From the NCBI GenBank assembly GCA_947458455.1, contig CANGYJ010000012.1:62001-126000 (forward strand): a stretch of 64,000 bases of DNA. Direction: 5' to 3'. The translations under genes and the position numbers were made by a program. Every line of letters begins with the position of its first letter. Position 1 is the stretch's first letter. Positions 28,123 through 34,739 of the stretch are shown piece after piece. This DNA is from Verrucomicrobiaceae bacterium (GTDB taxonomy: Bacteria; Verrucomicrobiota; Verrucomicrobiia; Verrucomicrobiales; Verrucomicrobiaceae). A model generated the notes under the pieces. The model was not told the origin of the DNA and searched no databases. It saw only the letters and a program-made list of their open reading frames with translations.

Positions 28123-29103
28123 ATGATCGACGACCCTCTCTCCACCTCATCCGCCACGAGCCGCCCTCCCAGGCGGTTCAGTCTCCGGCGGCGTGTGCTG
28201 AGTGAGAGCGAAAACAAAATCGGCCTGCGCCCCGTGGAGGGCTGGCAGAAGCGGAACATGGATTTCCTCCATCAGGTGCTCATCCCGACGATTCTCGCCC
28301 CGCGGAAGCCGGGCTGCCATTACGGTGACCTGCCAGTGGCCACGCCGGAGCAAATCGGGGTGACCTGGCTGGGCCACGCGGGCTTCTTTGCCCAAGTGGG
28401 CGGCCTCAATATCGCCATCGATCCGGTGTGGGCGCTGTGGCTCGGCCCGGCGAAACGCCTGCGCCATCCCAGCGTGTGGGCGCACGATCTGCCACCCATC
28501 GACCTTGTGCTCATCACGCATGCGCATCACGATCACCTGCACCTCGCCAGCCTGCGAAAACTAGCCGCCGCACAGCCGATCATCGTACCGGAAGGCGTGG
28601 GCACGCTGGTGAAGAACTGCGGTTTTGGCCGCATCGTGGAGCTGAAAACCTGGCAAAGCGCCACCTTTGGCGATCTGCGCATCACGCTGACTCCCGCTCG
28701 CCACTGGGGTGCTCGCATGATCCACGACACGCATCGCGGCTTTGGCGGTTATCTCATTCAAAGCCCGTCGCAGACGCTTTATCACTGCGGAGACAGCTCG
28801 ATGTTTGATGGCTTCACGGAGATTGGAAAACGTTCCCGCATTGATGTGGCGCTGATGCCCATCGGAGCCTACCAGCCGCCGAGCGGTCGCCCCGTGCACA
28901 TGAACCCGGAGGAGGCGCTGGATGCCTTCGAGATGGTGGGTGCCCGCCACATGGTGCCGATGCATTTTGAAACCTACCCGCTCAGTGGCGAGCCCTTGCA
29001 CGAACCCATCGAGCGCCTCGAACTCGCCGCGAAGGAACGGGAGATCTACGACCGTGTGCGCCGACTGCGGGAGGGAGAGTCAGCCGTGTTTTGCCCGCCG
29101 TGA
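28123..29103 (+). CDS. MBL-fold metal-dependent hydrolase (NAPE-PLD-like)
   Basis: The 326-aa protein has the metallo-beta-lactamase metal motif HAHHDHLH near residue 130, a preceding strand WLGHAGFFAQVGGLNIAIDPVW, the further ligand His in TPARHWGARM, the bridging Asp in LYHCGDSSMF and a terminal HFETYPL. That pattern and order match the family of N-acyl-phosphatidylethanolamine phospholipase D and the UlaG-like lactonases. The substrate cannot be told. There is no signal peptide, but the basic N-terminus (RPPRRFSLRRR) could sit at a membrane. It overlaps folA by GTGA, so the two are translationally coupled. Confidence 0.87.
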   Translation: MIDDPLSTSSATSRPPRRFSLRRRVLSESENKIGLRPVEGWQKRNMDFLHQVLIPTILAPRKPGCHYGDLPVATPEQIGVTWLGHAGFFAQVGGLNIAIDPVWALWLGPAKRLRHPSVWAHDLPPIDLVLITHAHHDHLHLASLRKLAAAQPIIVPEGVGTLVKNCGFGRIVELKTWQSATFGDLRITLTPARHWGARMIHDTHRGFGGYLIQSPSQTLYHCGDSSMFDGFTEIGKRSRIDVALMPIGAYQPPSGRPVHMNPEEALDAFEMVGARHMVPMHFETYPLSGEPLHEPIERLELAAKEREIYDRVRRLREGESAVFCPP

Positions 29104-29603
29104 GCACGCGACCGCGCCTGACGCTGATCGCCGCCGTTTCGGAGGATGGCTACATCTCACGCGGCCAAGGCGTACCCTGGGATCTGCCACGGGATCGCGT
29201 TCACTTCCGAGCCACTACCGCTGGAAAGTGGCTGCTTCTCGGCCGCCGCACCTACGCGGAGATGCTCGGCTGGTTTCGCGATCACACGCCGCTCGTGCTC
29301 ACTCGCGATGCGAGCTTCGTTCCACCGATTGGGAAGGCCGTTCGCAGCGTGCCGCAAGCTCTCGATCTCGCGACGAAAGCCGGTGTGGAGGAGATTTTCG
29401 TCTGCGGCGGCTCGGCGGCCTATGAACTGGCCTTCCCCCACGCAGATCGACTGTTCATGACGCATGTGGGCACTCGCTTGGGAGCTGGTGTGGCATTTCC
29501 AAAGATCGGAACGCCTCCTTGGCGGCTCGTTTCGAGCGTTGACTACCCTGCCGATGCCGAAAATGCCTTCGCGATGCGCTTCGCGGATTACCGGCGGGGG
29601 TGA
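29100..29603 (+). CDS. folA: Dihydrofolate reductase
   Basis: The 167-aa enzyme reduces dihydrofolate to tetrahydrofolate with NADPH. It has the substrate-site strand LIAAVSEDGYISRGQGVPWDLPRD, a conserved LLLGRRTYAEM, and the NADPH site VEEIFVCGGSAAYELAF, ending in …FADYRRG. GTG at 29100 overlaps the stop of the hydrolase gene; a TTG three codons earlier is possible. It is slightly longer and divergent from E. coli FolA, but all motifs are intact. The last 33 nt and following 11 nt recur as an imperfect copy 8.36 kb downstream at 37929-37972. Confidence 0.88.
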   Translation: MSTRPRLTLIAAVSEDGYISRGQGVPWDLPRDRVHFRATTAGKWLLLGRRTYAEMLGWFRDHTPLVLTRDASFVPPIGKAVRSVPQALDLATKAGVEEIFVCGGSAAYELAFPHADRLFMTHVGTRLGAGVAFPKIGTPPWRLVSSVDYPADAENAFAMRFADYRRG

Positions 29604-29614
29604 AACATTTCAGC
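29571..29614 (+). repeat. Left 44-bp direct repeat at the folA 3' end
   Basis: This segment, gcgatgcgcttcgcggatta… ending gaaacatttcagc, covers the last 33 nt of folA, including its stop, and 11 nt beyond. It matches 37929-37972 at 40 of 44 positions. The region between the repeats holds the accessory genes. Left of 30179 the sequence is repeat-rich and has no clear long gene. Confidence 0.75.
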
Positions 29615-29627
29615 CATCGTCGGCAAA

Positions 29628-29774
29628 ATGTTCATGGGCAAAAGTAAGCCCTATCTGTCAGGCAACTTCTCGTGGTTCGTGGTTGGCCGCTGGCGTGACT
29701 CATGCTTCAGGCTGGCGGCGCCTGACGGCCATGACGGCCATGACGGCCATGACGGCAATGACGCGGCAGAGTGA
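29628..29774 (+). CDS. Possible 48-aa ORF with DGH repeats
   Basis: A short frame starts 24 nt after folA (ATG at 29628 or 29634) and encodes a 46- to 48-residue peptide. It begins MFMGKSKPYLSGNFSWFVVG and ends in APDGHDGHDGHDGND plus AAE. The DGH repeats come from the 9-bp tandem array. No ribosome site is visible. It may be chance, but the frame is unbroken across the array. Confidence 0.22.
   Translation: MFMGKSKPYLSGNFSWFVVGRWRDSCFRLAAPDGHDGHDGHDGNDAAE
29722..29766. repeat. 9-bp tandem array (atgacggcc)
   Basis: Five units lie head to tail: ctgacggcc, atgacggcc twice, atgacggca and atgacgcgg. The array is within the short ORF at 29628-29774. Confidence 0.85.
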
Positions 29775-29812
29775 GGCGGGGGCCGAACGGAGCCGCCTGA
29801 TACCGAGAAGGA

Positions 29813-29937
29813 GGTAACTACACACAATGCGCTGTAGTGTGGCGAGGCTTTGCGAGCGCACAGTAGGCCGCCGGGTCCCGCTGCTCGAAGCAGGTGGCGG
29901 CCTACTGCACACTACTCCGCATTGTGTCGTGGTTACC
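29813..29937. repeat. 125-bp imperfect palindrome
   Basis: The ends ggtaac…acacaatgcg…gtagtgtg…cagtaggccgcc (29813-29872) and their mirror ggcggcctactg…cacactac…cgcattgtgt…ggttacc (29896-29937) pair over most of their length. The left arm has an extra block (gcgaggctttgcgagcgca) that does not pair. The apex is a small ctgctcgaagcag hairpin. The shape fits a non-autonomous hairpin element, with no reading frame. Up to 30178 nothing else is recognisable. Confidence 0.7.
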
Positions 29938-30178
29938 GCTTTGGGTGCGGAGCTGGCGAGTTGTGCGAGCCACACGAAGAAGGTGGGTTCCAACGGGTGC
30001 GGAGCTGCGAGCTTCGCGAAGCACTGGAGATGGCGGGGCCAGCTGCGTGCTGCGTGACGAGGCAACGGCCTTGCTGGTGCCTGGCCAGCTCAGGCTCCGG
30101 GAAGGGGCGAGGAAGAAGCGTTTCAGACAGCAAATCATTGAGCCAATTTCTGCAACAGAATGATAAGCCACTACTTCA

Positions 30179-30652
30179 TCAAAAATTCCGTTTGAGACTA
30201 GGGGCACCAGGCCAACTGACAAACTCGCCTTTTTCATTTCGCGTGCCAATTAGCCCTTTAGCATCAAAAACAAAACACCGTTCCTTCACAGCTTTTTTCA
30301 CAAATTCAGACTGCTTGACTAGCCATTCTTTAGGTACGGAAATGTGTCCCAAGCCGTTTATCGCAGGTATGGCAAGATCGTCCAGTGCTTGGTCTCCAAT
30401 TGTCGAGGCCAAACTAGCTGGCGGCCTCCCGCTTTCCGGAACATTTGGCATTGGTTTTGTTACTGATAATGGTTCAATGATCGAGCGATTCTCGAATGAT
30501 GTTTTTTGATACTCTTTGCTCAAGCTTTGAGTGTGGGCATCTTCAGAAATCGACACATTTTCAACGATATTTGTCCCACGTTTCAGAGCTAGCGCACAGG
30601 CCAACACGAGAGCGAATAAAATGCTCAAAAAGATGAAAGTGGTTCTCTTCAT
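30179..30652 (-). CDS. Small exported/anchored protein after the 1341-aa gene
   Basis: The 157-aa protein starts MKRTTFIFLSILFALVLACA with a signal-anchor or cleavable signal, then a Ser/Thr-rich, weakly structured region and a basic C-terminal part (VPKEWLVKQSEFVKKAVKER, FDAKGLIGTRNEKGEF). No family is recognised. The ATG lies six bases after the stop of the 1341-aa gene, and the ggag used as ribosome site falls inside that gene, so expression is coupled. Base composition is visibly richer in A+T than the neighbours at 28-29 kb or 38-40 kb. By position it could serve or neutralise the large protein's variable C-terminus; this is inference. Confidence 0.6.
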   Translation of the reverse strand: MKRTTFIFLSILFALVLACALALKRGTNIVENVSISEDAHTQSLSKEYQKTSFENRSIIEPLSVTKPMPNVPESGRPPASLASTIGDQALDDLAIPAINGLGHISVPKEWLVKQSEFVKKAVKERCFVFDAKGLIGTRNEKGEFVSWPGAPSLKRNF

Positions 30653-30658
30653 ATTCAA

Positions 30659-33600
30659 TTACTCCGATCTGGTGAAAGTTCCAAGTTCTAGAGCCACTGG
30701 TGGCTTAAGCCGTTGCGGGGCTACATTCGATTTAATGGCGCTACCCGACTGTTTAATTTCAGTGCTCGCGTCAACATTAAGACTACGCTCACCTGGATCC
30801 TCCTGCTGATTTTGATTTTGATCGTCAAAACTAGTCGTCACTCCACCAATCCAAGTCCACACCACTGATCCTAATGGTAATATCGAACCATCCGAATATC
30901 GGTACACCGAATACATCTGAAACAAATCACTCACAGCTAATCCATCGAGCTTCAGGGTTCCGGCATCATTAATTGGTTTAGCCGGAAAACTGGGGGAATC
31001 GGTGACAGAGAAGACTTCTTTGGCAGCATCCACTTGAAAGTCATTTTGATAAAACAAAGTCAAAGAGGTTGCATTTCGATCTTGAGCATCAAGAAACGGA
31101 AAAGATTGGTTGCCAACTGTCCCATTTAAAGTGCGTGTAACCACGGGCGGGGTCTTTTTCAGCCCGGTATAGGTCTGCACTCGCACAGAACCCAGTACGT
31201 TTTGAATGAAGCGGACACCTTCGGAATACCGAACTCCTGCGTAAACACTGGCCTTAATGAGTGCGCCTGGATCGCCTGGAGCGAAGTGTGCGTTTCCATC
31301 CGGTCCAATACCCACTGCAAAGCCAGAGGAAGCAATGCGTCCGACACTCATACTGGTAAACACAGGGCCAACAGCAAATTTCACCTGCTTGACCTCAGTC
31401 CGCGTCGATCCTTGAGCCACTGCGAGGGAAATATTCATCTCACCACGGGCATCGTTGAGCTTGATTCCTTCGAGGTAGAACTTGGATGGATAAGTTCCTC
31501 CAGGGAATGCTAATTTGCCGTCGCCTCCGATGGTGATTTCTTGGGTCTTGTTCGCATTTGTCCATGCTTTCACATGGCCCGACTTTGAAATCTTAACCTC
31601 CGGCGTGATTCCTTGGACGCCGCTGGGCACTGTGAGAGTCACTTCCTGAAGTTCATCTTCGGCGCTCACATTCCCGGCATGCGCGTAGTCTCGTGTCTGA
31701 GGAATGGTGTTGTTGGTGTCGTTCTGCCATGACGAACCGTTGTCATTGTCTGCGTTGATAATGATGATGTTTTTGTCGCTACTATCGTCGGTGACGCCAG
31801 TCAGCTTTAACTCCACCGGGAGGAGGTGAATACTGAACGCCTTTCCTTTCTCAGCTTTCCCAGGTGTAAACTCTTTCGGAGCACCCTCCACATTGCCTTC
31901 TTTATCGACTTTAAATGTGATCGTGCCTGTTACCTCAGCCGTAATTCCTGTTGGTGTGGGACCGCTACCGGACCATTGAGCGGCATTCGGACTCAACTCG
32001 GTGTCCGAATCATACCGGACGATGATGAAAGTGCGTTGTTTGGCTTGGCTCTCATTGGATGATAACGGGGTGGATTTGGTGGGTTTCTGGTAGGTGATAT
32101 AGCTGTGTTCAAGATAGTGCCATCCACCCTCCTTTTCGCCCAAAGGAAACTGATCGAGCGCCACAATGCCACCATTGAATTGTTCCTTCTTTTTTTTCTT
32201 GTAGTCGTTGCTCAGAACATTGCCTTTTTGAATTCTGAGGCCGAAGTCATTCGCATTGCTGGCCGGGCTATGTTGAGATTCTGCCTCACCTAAATTGCGG
32301 GCTTGAGAAAACATGAAGCCATCCTCTCCGCCGCCATGGTTGACGTAGTTGCCGCTGATGCTGCTAATGTAAGAGGGCATCGCCTCGATGGTAACATTGA
32401 AGAACTGGGTGGTCGGCGTAATGCCTGTAGGCGCGGTGGCGCGAATTTGGACGCTGCCCGTCTTAGCTCCCGTGAAGGTAACGCTGGCGAGGCCATTGGA
32501 ATCTGTTCTGACAATCATGGAGCCGGTGTTGGAGGAGCCGCCTGATGCCGATGCCATCAGGCCCCAAGATGAGGGCACACTACTGGTAACATTAAAAGTG
32601 ACCGGCACGGCAGGCTGAGGGATTCCGCCTTTGTGGACCTGCACGATCATGGCATCTGAAGGCATACCAATGAAGCGGCTGGGAAGGGTGGAAGTAATTT
32701 TCGCCATTTTCAGCGGCATCTGGCTCGGGGCCGTCGTGAGAGTCGGATTGGTTCCGGCATCTTTTTCACCTTTGTCGGTATAACCATCACCATCCGTGTC
32801 AACGAGGAAGGGATTGGAGCCTCCACTGTTGCCTATGGTGCCAGAATTGAATTCTTGGGAGTTGGTCAGGCCGTCATTATCCGGATCTAGGTTCTTGTCT
32901 TTCGCGGACCGCGGATCTAATCCATAGCGATACTCCCAGCGGTCTGACATGCCGTCGCCATCGTGATCGGTAATGGTCCAGTTCGTAGGCAAGGTGAGTC
33001 GGGTGGCGAGCAGCACCGGGGCTTCCAATCGAAACGCATCCAGACCATCCGGGGTGCTACCTGCATCGGTCCCATCGGTGGTGACCAACCAGCCAGGTTG
33101 TCTAACAATGCCATTTTCCGCGAACCAAGATTCGCGACCGCTCGCCCCTAAGGCGATGAGCTTGTTCCAACAGTATGCGATGGCGTCCACGCTCGGAGAG
33201 AGACTGGCGCTGCCATGAAGAAGCCCCCAGGCGAGCACCTTCGTGTCATTGTGGACATCAGCGGTATCGGTACGGGTGCGTCCATCCGCCAGGATGAGCG
33301 TGGTGGAAATCAACGGACTCAGGCCGAGTTTGATCTCCTCGTAGTTCATGACCCCGTCGGAGGGATAGTCGAAGCGAAAGAAATCAGCTGCGGCGTCAGA
33401 AGGATTACGCTTGTTGAGCACCGACACGGTGTCACTGGTAGGTGGAGCGGTGCCGTTCCAGTGGTCCTCAGTGTGTGCTAGTGGGAGGCCGTTGATGAGT
33501 TCAGAATCAAGGATGCGGTCCCCATCGATGTCATTGGCGTCAAAGTAGGAGGTCGGCCGACCTCCTGGCAATAAAGACATCCAGTATTCTTGATCGTTGG

Positions 33601-34684
33601 GAATGCCATCCCCATCCAAGTCGGTCGCGGAGGAGCCCTGAGGTCTGCTTTCAGTCAGGAAGGAGGCGTAGGCCGGAAGGGCATCCCACCGCTGTTTCGC
33701 TTCGTAGTAGGCCGGATTGGTGCTTTGACTGATTGGGAAAGTCAACGGCACGGGATCACCCAAGCTGGCCGCGTAAAAAGAGAAAACGTTCTTGAGCTGC
33801 CCGAGATTGACCATGGCGTGGTCATCCATGGGGTAGAAATAGCAGTAGGCCCCGGTCAGGGTGAGGGTAGATGGCTGGGAGAGCTGGATCTGCCCCATCG
33901 AGTTGATGGCAAGAATGCGGGTGGAGGCTGGAAGGCCAGGCCCTAGCACCATCATCCCCACGGCGAGTCCGGCGGTGCTGCTGGTGGTAAGTACATCGCT
34001 ATCCACGGCGAGTGAAACATCCTCCCTGCGCTGGCCCACGCCGGGCCTAGCAAAGGCGACAACCATGCCAGTGCCGCTTTGCGTAGCAGGAGCCGAAAGG
34101 CGTATCTGGGTGGCGTTCACAAATTGAGCGATGGTGGTGCCAGTAGGGATGCCTGAACCATGGACGAGCATGCCCGTCTCCAGTCCGCTGGTCGAGGCGA
34201 TATTCACCAGGTCTGAGCCGCTGACCGTGCTCCCGCCGCTTTTGCGCACCACGGACCATGGGTAGGCGTAAGGAAAGCGGGCTGGATCATTTCCCAAAAC
34301 GCGGAGCCGGTCGTAAAAGGGAGCGGCCACGTTTTTGAGCATGCCCACGTTCACGGCCAGTTGGTCATCTCCGATGATGGTATCAGCCAAGGCGGCGTCC
34401 CAGCCAGAGATCATGGTCTGAATCTCCACCCCCATGCTGCCCGCCCCATGCTGGGTCTCGATGGCCTGGGCGGCTTTTTTCGCCGTATGCTTTAACTGGC
34501 CGATGTTCACCACCGTGTAGTCGTCTTTTGCCCCATCGGGAGTCAGAAGGCCTTGCTGAGACCACCAAGCCGGTGCGGCAGCGGCGAGCACCGCAGTCAA
34601 GCACAGCAGCAGGGTCAACTGACTGCGGCAATCCCCGCATGATCGGCGGATGCGGGATGTGAAAGACAAGGATGCAGCTTTCAT
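30659..34684 (-). CDS. Large exported mosaic protein with TSP3 and Big1-like domains
   Basis: The 1341-aa protein has a basic leader and signal peptide (LTLLLCLTAVLAAAAPAWW), then the N-terminal module common to huge exported Verrucomicrobia proteins (WWSQQGLLTPDGAKDDYTVV, NIGQLKHTAKKAAQA). Thrombospondin-type-3 Ca2+ repeats lie near residues 355-375 (DLDGDGIPNDQEYW) and 565-650 (DHDGDGMSDRWEYRYGLDP, DTDGDGYTDKGEKDAGTNP). A Big1-like beta-sandwich covers about 660-775 (VTFNVTSSVPSSW, DSNGLASVTFTGAKTGSVQI). The remaining ~560 residues match nothing I know. The DNA for this C-terminal part, below about 32.3 kb, is markedly A+T-richer than the 5' part, as in polymorphic-toxin genes with exchanged tips. 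It lies in a minus-strand run with the 914-aa gene upstream. Confidence 0.8.
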   Translation of the reverse strand: MKAASLSFTSRIRRSCGDCRSQLTLLLCLTAVLAAAAPAWWSQQGLLTPDGAKDDYTVVNIGQLKHTAKKAAQAIETQHGAGSMGVEIQTMISGWDAALADTIIGDDQLAVNVGMLKNVAAPFYDRLRVLGNDPARFPYAYPWSVVRKSGGSTVSGSDLVNIASTSGLETGMLVHGSGIPTGTTIAQFVNATQIRLSAPATQSGTGMVVAFARPGVGQRREDVSLAVDSDVLTTSSTAGLAVGMMVLGPGLPASTRILAINSMGQIQLSQPSTLTLTGAYCYFYPMDDHAMVNLGQLKNVFSFYAASLGDPVPLTFPISQSTNPAYYEAKQRWDALPAYASFLTESRPQGSSATDLDGDGIPNDQEYWMSLLPGGRPTSYFDANDIDGDRILDSELINGLPLAHTEDHWNGTAPPTSDTVSVLNKRNPSDAAADFFRFDYPSDGVMNYEEIKLGLSPLISTTLILADGRTRTDTADVHNDTKVLAWGLLHGSASLSPSVDAIAYCWNKLIALGASGRESWFAENGIVRQPGWLVTTDGTDAGSTPDGLDAFRLEAPVLLATRLTLPTNWTITDHDGDGMSDRWEYRYGLDPRSAKDKNLDPDNDGLTNSQEFNSGTIGNSGGSNPFLVDTDGDGYTDKGEKDAGTNPTLTTAPSQMPLKMAKITSTLPSRFIGMPSDAMIVQVHKGGIPQPAVPVTFNVTSSVPSSWGLMASASGGSSNTGSMIVRTDSNGLASVTFTGAKTGSVQIRATAPTGITPTTQFFNVTIEAMPSYISSISGNYVNHGGGEDGFMFSQARNLGEAESQHSPASNANDFGLRIQKGNVLSNDYKKKKKEQFNGGIVALDQFPLGEKEGGWHYLEHSYITYQKPTKSTPLSSNESQAKQRTFIIVRYDSDTELSPNAAQWSGSGPTPTGITAEVTGTITFKVDKEGNVEGAPKEFTPGKAEKGKAFSIHLLPVELKLTGVTDDSSDKNIIIINADNDNGSSWQNDTNNTIPQTRDYAHAGNVSAEDELQEVTLTVPSGVQGITPEVKISKSGHVKAWTNANKTQEITIGGDGKLAFPGGTYPSKFYLEGIKLNDARGEMNISLAVAQGSTRTEVKQVKFAVGPVFTSMSVGRIASSGFAVGIGPDGNAHFAPGDPGALIKASVYAGVRYSEGVRFIQNVLGSVRVQTYTGLKKTPPVVTRTLNGTVGNQSFPFLDAQDRNATSLTLFYQNDFQVDAAKEVFSVTDSPSFPAKPINDAGTLKLDGLAVSDLFQMYSVYRYSDGSILPLGSVVWTWIGGVTTSFDDQNQNQQEDPGERSLNVDASTEIKQSGSAIKSNVAPQRLKPPVALELGTFTRSE

Positions 34685-34739
34685 CTGGAAAATAGGAGGT
34701 AGTGACCAAGAACAAAAAATCCACGCAGACAGATGATGG

